Positions 8,951-17,011 of a stretch of 48,518 bases of DNA are shown here, piece after piece. Origin of the DNA: Fimbriimonadia bacterium (lineage in GTDB: Bacteria; Armatimonadota; Fimbriimonadia; Fimbriimonadales; Fimbriimonadaceae); the NCBI GenBank assembly GCA_030427425.1, contig JAUICQ010000010.1, positions 1 to 48,518 of the forward strand. The letters run 5' to 3'. The translations under genes were made by a program, and so were the position numbers. The notes under the pieces are model-generated. The model was not told the DNA's origin. It ran no database searches and saw only the letters and a program-made list of their open reading frames with translations. Within the stretch, counting starts at the first letter, position 1. Each line of letters opens with the position of its first letter.

Positions 8951-8983
8951 GAAGAGGGTAGCGATGAAATCGCTACCCTCTTC
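8951..8983. terminator. bidirectional terminator hairpin between manC and the coiled-coil gene
   Basis: Perfect 15-bp stem (GAAGAGGGTAGCGAT pairing with its complement) around the loop GAA. It lies between two convergent genes and can serve both, although no long T-run follows. Confidence 0.75.
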
Positions 8984-9007
8984 AAATTCGATATATGATC
9001 TATTCTC

Positions 9008-9598
9008 CTAAGATACTCTTACTCTTTCTTTTATATTCTGCGGTGTATCTGTAGAAGCAGGACTATTTTCTGCATTTGTATTCTCTTTTGATGCAGCCAG
9101 TTCGGTTTTACTTCTTTCTACAACGTTCAGTATTTTACCAACTGTGCTTTCAATTTGAGTAAGAACATCATACGCATAATTATCAGCTCCTCTTCTCATC
9201 TGGAACGATTCTCTTTCTGCTGCGTTTTTAATCTCTTCACTCAATTCGTTAGCATGCTTTAATACTTCGCTCTCATCAATCAACTTCTTCTGATTATCTC
9301 TAGCTTGCAGTAGCATTCTTTCGGCTTCTTTCTTAGTTTCATTAAGAATGTGTTCTGCTTCTTTCTTAGCTCTTTCTACTGTAAGAGTAGCTTCTTCTTT
9401 TGCATTAGAAATAATTTTTTCAGATTCTCGTGTTAAACTAGCTGCCTGTTTTAATTCTGTAGGAAGAGATGCTCTTATTTTTGCTATTTGCATAGCAATT
9501 TCCTCTTTGTTGAGTCCCCATGTAAAAGCTCCCATTACTGTTTTGGGTTGTTCTACAGCCATATCATGCAGATTTTCTAACATTCTTAATATATCCAA
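9008..9598 (-). CDS. coiled-coil protein resembling the DivIVA/ATPase-subunit-like hypothetical family
   Basis: The 196-residue protein has a conserved-looking head (MDILRMLENLHDMAVEQ, then TWGLNKEEI), the segment ASLPTELKQAASL, and a long charged coiled coil at about 60-150 rich in Ala, Glu, Lys and Arg. A disordered Ser/Thr/Asn tail follows. This layout matches a conserved uncharacterised family common in Gram-positive, cyanobacterial and related genomes, often labelled as ATP synthase subunit B-like or DivIVA-like. It may act as a cytosolic scaffold. The start is the TTG at 9596-9598, supported by AGAGG 6 nt upstream. The first in-frame ATG is five codons later. Function unknown. Confidence 0.75.
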   Translation of the reverse strand: MDILRMLENLHDMAVEQPKTVMGAFTWGLNKEEIAMQIAKIRASLPTELKQAASLTRESEKIISNAKEEATLTVERAKKEAEHILNETKKEAERMLLQARDNQKKLIDESEVLKHANELSEEIKNAAERESFQMRRGADNYAYDVLTQIESTVGKILNVVERSKTELAASKENTNAENSPASTDTPQNIKERVRVS

Positions 9599-9721
9599 TT
9601 CTTGCCTCTTTTGATAACTTATAATTATATTATATTCCCTTTATTATTATTGTATCTGTAAAACAATCATCCACTAGTGCTTAAGACCGATTTTGAACCT
9701 AATAAAAAGCAAAAAATTCTA

Positions 9722-9796
9722 TGGAGCCCCCGACGAGAATTGAACTCGTGACCTCTTCTTTACCAAAGAAGTGCTCTACCACTGAGCTACGAGGGC
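9722..9796 (-). tRNA. tRNA-Thr (GGT)
   Basis: Read on the minus strand, a complete cloverleaf starts GCCCTCG and ends CGGGGGC-T-CCA. The anticodon loop TTGGTAA carries GGT, which reads ACC (Thr). The CCA end is encoded. Confidence 0.95.
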
Positions 9797-9815
9797 TTGA
9801 TGAGATGAAATGAGA

Positions 9816-9901
9816 TGGTGGGGAGTGAAGGATTCGAACCTACGTAGGCTTCCGCCGGCAGATTTACAGTCTGCTCCCATTGGCCGCTCGGGCAACTCCC
9901 C
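9816..9901 (-). tRNA. tRNA-Tyr (GTA)
   Basis: Minus-strand cloverleaf with acceptor GGGGAGT/ACTCCCC, anticodon loop CTGTAAA (GTA, Tyr) and the long variable arm of class II bacterial tRNA-Tyr. CCA is encoded. It is 19 bp upstream of tRNA-Thr on the same strand, so the two are probably cotranscribed. The rest of 9599-9940 holds no gene. Confidence 0.95.
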
Positions 9902-9940
9902 ATACTATTTATATAATACCACTTATCTAAACGCTATTTC

Positions 9941-11365
9941 TTAAAAAAAAGTATCTAGTAAAACTTTTTCTAGACATATCATATAGGGGTAATTCTTTCC
10001 ATCTTGAAGCGCACAACCGGATATCCATACATTGCCTGTACTATCTATGTCGCACTGTTTAACATCTCTAAATACTAATTTATCCATAATGGCCAATTTT
10101 CTTGCGTCTCGAATACCCTTGAAAAGTCTCTTATAGGAAAGCGGGAGTTCCTTGTCTATCTTACCGCTAAGAGGTACCAGTTCGTGAATAACGAAGTCGT
10201 TATTATGATGTATTACTGGGGCTAAAAAAACGTCTTTTAACGCATATACCTCTATTTCATTATTAGCATTTGTCTTCTCTGTGTCTGCTATAAACGATAC
10301 CAACTTGTCTTTTTCAATGACGGAATTACACCTTACTTTACTGCTTGCATGGATACATTCTTCACCCATTACTCCAAACACATACTTTCCATCATTCGTA
10401 GCACACATTGCAACAATATGTTTCATACTAGGCATAGATGTACACACTAAGTTTGTTGGATTGTTTTTGTGCAGAATATAACTACCCTGACATCTTCTAT
10501 GATCTAGAGTTTTATCTAAATAAAGATCGTAATTAAAGAGAATTTTTTCTCTGTTATTAGTTACAGAAACCGGTTTTATTTTAACATCATCCATTGAGGT
10601 AAAAGGTTGCTGGAAAACTGAATCTACATCATACTTATCTCCTACCAACTCCCATCTGAATGCGCATCTAGGTTCATGCTTTATATCTCTGTTATCTAAT
10701 TGTTGAGCATGACCTATTAAATGTTTTCCATCATCTGAAATATATGTAATTTTTGCATCATAAACCGTCTCACCTAAATCGATAGGAATACAGTCTCTGC
10801 TCTCCAGACTGAATATATAGTTGCCGTACAAATTAGCATCATAGAACTGAGCAGATAGTGCTATATACTTTCCATTACTGGAAGTTGCATCAACATGGAT
10901 GAAAGGTACATACGTGTTGTTTATAGCATTAATAGATATATTAGTGTGTTTGGTTGATAAAAGAATATGTCGACTAATGAAATTATCTGAAAAGACAGAG
11001 TAGATTACCGTGCTGCAATCGTCTGTTACCTTCCGAATTACAGACTTCTTTGTAAATTCTGGATAAACAAGGTTGCTAAAATGAGGTTCAATACTATCAC
11101 ATCCACCTACTGTAGATGCTTGAAAGGGAATGATACACGGAAATCTATCTCTTACAACATAAGCATTCCCATATACTTTCCTTTCGGTGATATCCATTCC
11201 TTTAATATTGTAGTAAATAGGAATTGAATTGTTAATATCTAAACTACTGAATACTATTAAATGATGCTCTAATTTTCCAGAATCATTACTCCAACTAATA
11301 TCCTCTGCACATTGCGTATAAATTATTATTAATAATAAATGAATACCGAGTAATATGCTTTTCAT
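9941..11365 (-). CDS. exported protein with HAF-like repeats
   Basis: A signal peptide is visible (MKSILLGIHLLLIIIYTQCA), then about 455 mature residues with spaced cysteines and no membrane segment. Several blocks follow the pattern 'Ser/Asn-x-Asp/Asn-Gly-Lys-x-hydrophobic-x-Gly' (SSNGKYIALSA, SDDGKHLIGHA, TNDGKYVFGVMG, DSTGNVWISG), one followed by AFRWE. These recall HAF repeats of secreted beta-propeller proteins. The number of blades cannot be settled by eye. Predicted periplasmic or secreted. It is divergent from the Gly-rich lipoprotein. No catalytic motif seen. Confidence 0.6.
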   Translation of the reverse strand: MKSILLGIHLLLIIIYTQCAEDISWSNDSGKLEHHLIVFSSLDINNSIPIYYNIKGMDITERKVYGNAYVVRDRFPCIIPFQASTVGGCDSIEPHFSNLVYPEFTKKSVIRKVTDDCSTVIYSVFSDNFISRHILLSTKHTNISINAINNTYVPFIHVDATSSNGKYIALSAQFYDANLYGNYIFSLESRDCIPIDLGETVYDAKITYISDDGKHLIGHAQQLDNRDIKHEPRCAFRWELVGDKYDVDSVFQQPFTSMDDVKIKPVSVTNNREKILFNYDLYLDKTLDHRRCQGSYILHKNNPTNLVCTSMPSMKHIVAMCATNDGKYVFGVMGEECIHASSKVRCNSVIEKDKLVSFIADTEKTNANNEIEVYALKDVFLAPVIHHNNDFVIHELVPLSGKIDKELPLSYKRLFKGIRDARKLAIMDKLVFRDVKQCDIDSTGNVWISGCALQDGKNYPYMICLEKVLLDTFF

Positions 11366-11476
11366 AAGTCATATATTTCTAATATTCAACTTAGATTCCT
11401 ATCATATATTTAAAAATTTTGAAAATAATAGACTAAAAAACATCCCTATAATTCATATTCTCCCAATAATAAACAT

Positions 11477-12685
11477 ATGATGATAATGAAAAAACAACTA
11501 CTGCTATTTATTTTTCTATTTATGGTTGGATGCGGGACAGTAGATAATAAAAATCACCTTAATAATATTACTAGAATGCAGGAAATGAATAATGCCGATA
11601 AGAGACAGAGCAGAGCTGCCGGACTAGGTTCTGGGTTCGGATCAGGCTTGGGAGGTTTCGGAGGCACTGCAGGCCTAGGAGGAGCTACTGGCTTGGGAGG
11701 TAGTTCGGGCCTGGGTGGGTCTACTGGCGGATTAGGTGGATCTGTAGGCCTAGGCGGATCTACTGGTGGATTAGGTGGATCTGTCGGGTTAGCAGGTACT
11801 GCTGGTCTAGGAGGTTCTACAGGTTTAGGTGGTTCTGCTGGTTTTGGTGGTACTAGTGGGCTAGGAGGTTCTTTATCATTGGGTTCTGGTATTGGTCTGG
11901 GCGGCGGGCTCGGTGGTGGTTTGGGAGTGTTGGGTTCTGGATTATCAGGTGCTGGTATGGGGGCATATAATCCGTTTGCTATATATAATAAACCACCTTA
12001 TCCTACACCGCAACCAGTGTTAATGTCTGAAAAACATAAGGCTCAAATAAATAATGTGGCCAAAATAAAGGATACGATAAATAGCCTAAAAGAAAAAGAA
12101 GCCAAGATATTTGCAAGTAAATCTCTAAAAGATGATACCAAAAAAGCTGTTGATGGCATCATGAAGCTTGAGAGTCAGGTAGATCTCATTCTTCGTGCGG
12201 TTAACACTTCGGTAGCCAGTATCTGGTTGGAGGAAGGAATATTAGATGATGCTTACGGTATTTTAAAGGATATGTATAATACTAATCGGGATACAATTCT
12301 TAAAGATCCTGTTGTAGAAGCTCAGAAAAAGAAAAAACAGTCTGGTGGAGATGCTACGTTCTCTACAAATAAGAAGATTCAAAATACTGGATCGGCTGGT
12401 TATCGAACCTCTACTACAATGAATAATATGGGAGGCGGATTAGGCTCTAGTGCAACTGGCTACAGTTCAGGACTTGGCATGGGAGGTAGCTCCGGATTAA
12501 GTACTGGAACTTCTTATAGCTCGGGTCTGGCTACTGGAACAGGTAGTGGCTCCGGATTAGGTACAGGGTCTGGATACAGTACCGGTAGTGTAGGATCGGG
12601 AAGTAGTCTAGGCTTAAATAATAGTTCATTTTCTGGAAATATTAGTTTTGGAAATACCGGGTTTAGTAGTATAGGAAGATTCTAA
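11477..12685 (+). CDS. glycine-rich repeat lipoprotein
   Basis: The lipoprotein signal MKKQLLLFIFLFMVGC gives an acylated cysteine. The ATGs at 11477, 11480 and 11486 are all possible starts. Residues about 45-165 are an almost pure Gly/Leu/Ser/Thr tract built on the hexapeptide GLGGST and variants. A charged helical domain follows at about 180-290 (NNVAKIKDTINSLKEKEAK, SQVDLILRAVNTSVASIWLEE), then a second Gly/Ser/Tyr-rich repeat region to the C-terminus. The tracts make the gene locally much richer in G than its surroundings. I know no functional family. A surface or periplasmic structural role is inferred. A 15-bp hairpin lies downstream at 12725-12760. Confidence 0.7.
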   Translation: MMIMKKQLLLFIFLFMVGCGTVDNKNHLNNITRMQEMNNADKRQSRAAGLGSGFGSGLGGFGGTAGLGGATGLGGSSGLGGSTGGLGGSVGLGGSTGGLGGSVGLAGTAGLGGSTGLGGSAGFGGTSGLGGSLSLGSGIGLGGGLGGGLGVLGSGLSGAGMGAYNPFAIYNKPPYPTPQPVLMSEKHKAQINNVAKIKDTINSLKEKEAKIFASKSLKDDTKKAVDGIMKLESQVDLILRAVNTSVASIWLEEGILDDAYGILKDMYNTNRDTILKDPVVEAQKKKKQSGGDATFSTNKKIQNTGSAGYRTSTTMNNMGGGLGSSATGYSSGLGMGGSSGLSTGTSYSSGLATGTGSGSGLGTGSGYSTGSVGSGSSLGLNNSSFSGNISFGNTGFSSIGRF

Positions 12686-12724
12686 TATACTTTCCAGAGT
12701 AATGATAAAATGGTGTGAATAGCT

Positions 12725-12760
12725 TATACGTGCTGATTAAGAATCTAATCAGCACGTATA
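12725..12760. terminator. 15-bp perfect hairpin downstream of the Gly-rich lipoprotein
   Basis: TATACGTGCTGATTA (12725-12739) pairs perfectly with 12746-12760 around a six-base loop. No T-run follows on either strand, so it may be a stabilising 3' hairpin or part of the structured region after it. Confidence 0.5.
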
Positions 12761-12997
12761 CCATGGTTAGTTGGGTTCTAAAAAGTATTACGGTTTTTAG
12801 CAAGCTGTTGAGTGTTATTTAAATATCGTACTATCATAGTCTCCAGCGAGGACGTATCGTACCGGAGTGGCAATGGTAGGAGATAAGGAGAGGCTCAACA
12901 CTACATGTTCATAAGTTGCGTGTGGATACTCGCTAAAATCAAGAGCTGTAGAGAGTGGGAATTTCCGTTGAACTTCCGGCTAGGCCACCATTATAAG
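12761..12997. ncRNA. candidate structured RNA, strand uncertain
   Basis: This non-coding stretch folds by eye into a nested long hairpin: TGTTGAG (12806-12812) with CTCAACA (12894-12900), CTATCAT (12831-12837) with ATGGTAG (12873-12879, one G-U pair), and CTCC (12841-12844) with GGAG (12864-12867). A possible closing helix pairs 12763-12767 with 12987-12991. It is less AT-rich than other spacers and has no long ORF. I compared it by memory with RNase P, tmRNA, SRP and 6S RNA and found no convincing match, beyond a weak 6S-like extended shape. Confidence 0.35.
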
Positions 12998-13007
12998 ATG
13001 GAATTCA

Positions 13008-14057
13008 TTACCAGTCCCAGCTCTGTATCCAGCGTTTTATTACTTGCAAAGAGATATTGCTGTTTAAGGGTTCATGGATAGAGTAATCGCCACCCTCTTC
13101 TTTTGGCATTCCTAAAATACCAAAATGATTCAAAGGCACTGCTACTCTCTGATTAGGATTCTCTTGCCAGCTCTTCGATTTTTTTTCTAACATTAAGCTA
13201 TGTGCGCTTGGCAAGGATACTATTCCGTCAATTACTTCATCAGGGTTTCCAAAATTATCATATAACTTCTTAACAGCTCTGCCAGCTATGCCGTTGTAGT
13301 TCAGATACTCACTTCCAGCAATCGTGTAATAGTGAGCATTATCATAGTATAACGATTGATAGCCGTTCATCATTCTCAAAAATCCACTCTGTAGCTCTTC
13401 GTTATCTAGATCGTTCCCTGCATACATATCGGTTACGGAGACTACGGAAAACGGAACAAAGCTAATGCAGAATTTAAAGACTTCTTGAGGTACTCCTTGG
13501 TGTGGTGTGCCAATTGTTATGAGATGTTTAATTTTCTCCCCTAATCCTTTCTGTTCTAGAGCATATCTAGAGACAAGGCCTCCCATGCTATGAGCGATAA
13601 GATAGGTTTTTTTTGCGTTTTCAGTGATTGTTGTAAGCTGATTGGCAAAAAGGTCGCCTATGTTATAGAGGGAAGGATAGGTGTTATACTTATATGCCAA
13701 CATTACATCGAATGGGGCAACATCTAGAGAATTATCCCGATTCACTTTCACTTCAGATTCTAAAAATCTAAATAAGGTATTCATATTACTAGGAAAACCA
13801 AAAAGTCCGTGAACCATAACAAGCACACGCTTATCTTTTACAAGATTAGGTAGATCCTCATCATGCAATCTTGTCCAAACAACAAGATTATCTACTACTC
13901 TACCTGTACAGAAAAATCCTTCTGCTTCCGGAGAATAAGCAGGTAGGCGTGAAACAAGAGTATTATTTATAGAACCTAATAGAGAAGAAAAACTTGCCGG
14001 AATCCATTTATGAATCATAACACAAAATATTATTAGTAACCACTTATACAATTTCAT
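13008..14057 (-). CDS. exported alpha/beta-hydrolase, lipase-like
   Basis: Predicted secreted or periplasmic lipase/esterase of 349 residues. An N-terminal hydrophobic segment (KWLLIIFCVMIHKWIPASFS) acts as signal peptide or anchor. The fold begins VLVMVHGLFGFPSN (oxyanion region), the nucleophile is S157 in AHSMGG, and the probable acid and base are D277 (IDGIVSLPSA) and H311 (LNHFGI). The order and spacing suit triacylglycerol lipase or LCAT-like enzymes. A TATAAT box lies 17 nt before the ATG, with a weak AAGAGA ribosome site. It stands alone, not in an operon. Substrate unknown. Confidence 0.83.
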   Translation of the reverse strand: MKLYKWLLIIFCVMIHKWIPASFSSLLGSINNTLVSRLPAYSPEAEGFFCTGRVVDNLVVWTRLHDEDLPNLVKDKRVLVMVHGLFGFPSNMNTLFRFLESEVKVNRDNSLDVAPFDVMLAYKYNTYPSLYNIGDLFANQLTTITENAKKTYLIAHSMGGLVSRYALEQKGLGEKIKHLITIGTPHQGVPQEVFKFCISFVPFSVVSVTDMYAGNDLDNEELQSGFLRMMNGYQSLYYDNAHYYTIAGSEYLNYNGIAGRAVKKLYDNFGNPDEVIDGIVSLPSAHSLMLEKKSKSWQENPNQRVAVPLNHFGILGMPKEEGGDYSIHEPLNSNISLQVIKRWIQSWDW

Positions 14058-14131
14058 ACAACAATCTCTTAAATATTATATCTATAGATATATTTTACTA
14101 TAAAAGTGTAATGTTTAAAAATTTATATAAA

Positions 14132-14176
14132 ACCTGCAAAATTATAGAATCCTTTGATTCCAGTAATTTTGCAGGT
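14132..14176 (-). terminator. terminator of mdh
   Basis: ACCTGCAAAATTA (14132-14144) pairs with 14164-14176, and the interior can extend through GAATC/GATTC. On the minus strand a T-rich stretch follows, so it ends the mdh transcript. Confidence 0.8.
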
Positions 14177-14182
14177 GAATAC

Positions 14183-15124
14183 TTAAACAGCTGCAGGACT
14201 GTTCTTTACCTGTTTAAGTACACTCTTAAGAGATTCTGCAGAATTTAATAATCCCGATTTTTCTGCATCAGATACTTTTGGCTCTATTACTTGCATAACA
14301 CCGTTTTTACCTACCCTAGTTGGTAATGATAAACAGATGTCTTTAATGCCTAATTTTCCTTTCTGCAAACTGCTAATAGGTAGTACTGCTTCTGTATCTA
14401 GAGCTACTGCTTCTAATACATGTGCGATTGAAACACCTACAGCTCTTCCCGCGCCACCCTTTAATCGGATAACTTCAGCACCAGATTTTTTAGTGAAATC
14501 GAAAGCTTCTTCACAGAACTGTTCACTATAACCTTCAAATGACGCTAGAGGAATGCCATTTACAGTAGCGCTGCTCCACATAGGGACCATAGAATCACCA
14601 TGTTCACCTAAAATAAGTGCATCTACCTGAGTAGGGTTCAAATTCAATCTATCCGCAATAACAGACCTAAACCTACAAGTGTCTAAAACTGTTCCTAATC
14701 CAAATACCTGATTTTCAGGCAATATTCCACTCTCTACAGCTAAGTGAGTAAGAATATCTACCGGATTAGATACAATGAAAAGCTTAGAAGTTGAAGGTAA
14801 TTTTACACCCTTCACACTAGATAGAATCTGCTGAAACAGAGACACATTCCTGTTAATTAGCTCTAATCTACTCTCATCTGGTTTTCTTCTTAAACCAGCA
14901 GTAATGACAACAGCGTCACTACCACCCATGTCATCATAGGAACCGCTTCTAATTTTCTGACTAGAGCATAGTGCTGAACCATGCAGTAAATCTAACGCTT
15001 CACCTGCTGCCATGTCTGCATTTGCATCCACTAACAACAGCTCCTTTGCGTAACCCATCATCTGCATAACAAATGCAGCATCCGAACCAACTCTTCCGCC
15101 TCCACCAATAATACTAATTTTCAT
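14183..15124 (-). CDS. mdh: malate dehydrogenase (lactate/malate dehydrogenase family)
   Basis: NAD-dependent oxidation of malate to oxaloacetate in the TCA cycle, cytosolic. The dinucleotide loop is GGGGRVGSD (7-15) and the NAD-binding Asp is in LLVDAN. The catalytic pair is D148 (LDTCRFR) and H175 (LGEHGDSMVP), with R151 binding substrate. The substrate-specificity position in the loop LRRKPDESR is Arg (R80), as in malate rather than lactate dehydrogenases, which have Gln there. The loop itself (DES instead of GMS) is slightly unusual. The length of 313 residues is typical. AAAGGTG precedes the ATG by 6 nt. Aconitase at 34 kb belongs to the same pathway. Confidence 0.92.
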   Translation of the reverse strand: MKISIIGGGGRVGSDAAFVMQMMGYAKELLLVDANADMAAGEALDLLHGSALCSSQKIRSGSYDDMGGSDAVVITAGLRRKPDESRLELINRNVSLFQQILSSVKGVKLPSTSKLFIVSNPVDILTHLAVESGILPENQVFGLGTVLDTCRFRSVIADRLNLNPTQVDALILGEHGDSMVPMWSSATVNGIPLASFEGYSEQFCEEAFDFTKKSGAEVIRLKGGAGRAVGVSIAHVLEAVALDTEAVLPISSLQKGKLGIKDICLSLPTRVGKNGVMQVIEPKVSDAEKSGLLNSAESLKSVLKQVKNSPAAV

Positions 15125-15421
15125 ATATACACCTTTTAAAGAATACTATAATATGTTCTCTCCTTATAATTTAACGTACAAAAGCACTTTTTCTTATAAA
15201 AAACATCATTTTATATTAAAGTTTTTTTGTAAAATTTGTTCATTTCAATCCATTTTTAATTGTTGGGCTATTAAATGGGTTTAAACAGGGCAAGATAAGT
15301 AAAAGTTTTCATTAGTTTGTTAAACAAAACAGTAAATATACCTAAATTTGCAAGCGGATTTCTACTATTGTAGGTCTAAAGTGCCATGGTTGCTAATATT
15401 GTGTTACATAATTAAATTGCT
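15125..15421. other. AT-rich divergent spacer, no gene seen
   Basis: This spacer between mdh (minus) and the J-domain/WD40 gene (plus) has no ORF of note. It contains the mdh ribosome site and promoter-like AT tracts. A stop codon in frame at 15413 sits just before the TTG start of the downstream gene. Confidence 0.6.
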
Positions 15422-16582
15422 TTGAATAAATTTAGTAATTTGTATGAAATATTAGGGATATCCCAGAAAGCTAGTCATGAATCGCTCAGGCTGGCTTACA
15501 GAGAGTTGGCCAGAAAACATCATCCAGACGTAGATGATGATCCTAAGGCCCATGAGAGGATGGCTAAAATTAATGCCGCATTTGAAATTCTCATCGATCC
15601 GGTTAGACGTTTAGAGTACGATAAAAGTTTATCCACTGATGTAGATGAACCTACACCAAAATACACTATCAATAAATCTAGGTTGTCTATCAAATTACTG
15701 TATTCTCTACAGGAACATAAAACACCACTTTACTCTATGGCCTTTACACCAGATAGTAGAAGATTGCTATCTAGCTCTTTCGATAACGAGCTAGTGTACT
15801 GGAATTTAGATGAAGGTATATTTTATAATAAATCTAAGTTAGAAAGTGGAGTTATTAATAGAATAATAGCACTAGATAATTATGCTTACATAGCCGCAGG
15901 TTGTTCGGAAACAACTGTTAATGGATGGTTTACAAAGGGCAAAAACACCACTTCTTGGAGAACTAATACACAAGAATGGATATGCTGCACTGAACTATCT
16001 AGCGATGGACGATTCCTTGCGTACAGTACCATGGATGGCAAAGTAAAGATTACTGATGCAACCACCGGTCATGTTATTCAATCTTGGAATGCAAAGCAAG
16101 AGACTATTACTGCCTTAGCTTGGTCTAGTGATAACAGAATACTTGCTACAGGTTCTTCCGATGCCTCTGTAAAACTATGGAGAGTGGCGAATGCCAAAGA
16201 ATTGTACAATTTTCCAAGTGTACGTTCTACCGTAACGGCACTAGCGTTTAGTAACAACACTACACAGCTAGCGGTTGCTTCCATTGATAAAGCTGTAAGA
16301 GTATTTTCGCTTACAGATCTTGGAGAGTTAAAAGTATTATTTGGTCATGAAATGCCAATAGAATCGTTAGACTTTCATCCTTCTAGTAAAATTCTAGCAA
16401 GCACCGGAAGAGACGGAACTATACGCTTGTGGGATGTGATAGACGGAACAGGGCACAGCACTATCGAGGCCAGCCATCAAGCACTAAACTGTGTACGATT
16501 CTCTCCAGACGGAAAGAAGATAGTTGCAGGTGGACTAGATAAAGTACTCCGCGTTTGGGATTTAAAACTAGACGAAAAATAG
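15422..16582 (+). CDS. J-domain protein fused to a WD40 beta-propeller
   Basis: The 386-residue protein has an N-terminal J domain (residues 1-70, HPD at 34-36 in ARKHHPDVD), predicted to recruit and stimulate an Hsp70 (DnaK). Seven WD40-like blades follow at about 90-385 (LVYWNLD, VKLWRVANAKEL, VRVFSLTD, IRLWDVIDG, LRVWDLKL). The propeller is probably a protein-docking platform that selects clients. No glycine-rich or zinc-finger region is present, so this is a class III (DnaJ-like) cochaperone. The start must be the TTG at 15422, or an ATT two codons upstream, because an in-frame TAA lies at 15413-15415. There is no signal peptide. It appears monocistronic. Confidence 0.88.
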   Translation: MNKFSNLYEILGISQKASHESLRLAYRELARKHHPDVDDDPKAHERMAKINAAFEILIDPVRRLEYDKSLSTDVDEPTPKYTINKSRLSIKLLYSLQEHKTPLYSMAFTPDSRRLLSSSFDNELVYWNLDEGIFYNKSKLESGVINRIIALDNYAYIAAGCSETTVNGWFTKGKNTTSWRTNTQEWICCTELSSDGRFLAYSTMDGKVKITDATTGHVIQSWNAKQETITALAWSSDNRILATGSSDASVKLWRVANAKELYNFPSVRSTVTALAFSNNTTQLAVASIDKAVRVFSLTDLGELKVLFGHEMPIESLDFHPSSKILASTGRDGTIRLWDVIDGTGHSTIEASHQALNCVRFSPDGKKIVAGGLDKVLRVWDLKLDEK

Positions 16583-16621
16583 AGTATATCAATAAGGATT
16601 ATGCTTTAGTAATCCGCTCTA

Positions 16622-16657
16622 TTGCTGCTAATTATAGCTATAAATAATTAGCAGCAA
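16622..16657 (+). terminator. hairpin after the J/WD40 gene
   Basis: TTGCTGCTAATTA pairs with its complement at 16645-16657 (13 bp), 40 bp after the stop codon. There is no T-run, so it may be a weak or factor-assisted terminator. Confidence 0.5.
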
Positions 16658-16733
16658 GTAATATGACTTACCGCTTATTTGTGAGAATCCATCACTCCTC
16701 TAACTGTTATTGAGTAATACGATTTTTAATATA

Positions 16734-16808
16734 TGGAGCCGATGATCGGAATCGAACCGACGACCTGCTGTTTACGAAACAGCTGCTCTACCCCTAAGCT
16801 ACATCGGC
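16734..16808 (-). tRNA. tRNA-Thr (CGT)
   Basis: Minus-strand cloverleaf with acceptor GCCGATG/CATCGGC, a normal T-arm (GGTTCGATTCC) and anticodon loop TTCGTAA (CGT, reads ACG, Thr). CCA is encoded. The remaining part of 16583-17011 contains the hairpin above and otherwise nothing I can support. Confidence 0.95.
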
Positions 16809-16998
16809 TTTACATATAATACTATTTTACACTAGATATCAACAATAGAAGAAGTTCCAGTTTAATCTAATATACTCTATGCCTAATTAGTTAGTACAAG
16901 AGTGTCTCTTAGGTTTCAGTACCTTGGAATGATAGGACCTTAAACCTTTTCTTACAAAAATATTTATTATGCCAGACTGTATGCTAATGTCAGCATAG

Positions 16999-17004
16999 TA
17001 AAAT
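16999..17004 (+). promoter_or_regulatory. -10 box TAAAAT, 7 nt before the peptide-binding gene
   Basis: TAAAAT ends 7 nt before the ATG at 17012, with no Shine-Dalgarno between. This fits the short-leader pattern seen repeatedly in the window. Confidence 0.35.
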
Positions 17005-17011
17005 TACAGCT

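Noticed and set aside
12761-12997. RNase P RNA, because of GAACTTCCGGCTAGGCCACC near the end
   Set aside because: The conserved 5' block (GAGGAAAGTCCGGGC) and other core motifs are absent and the region is too short.
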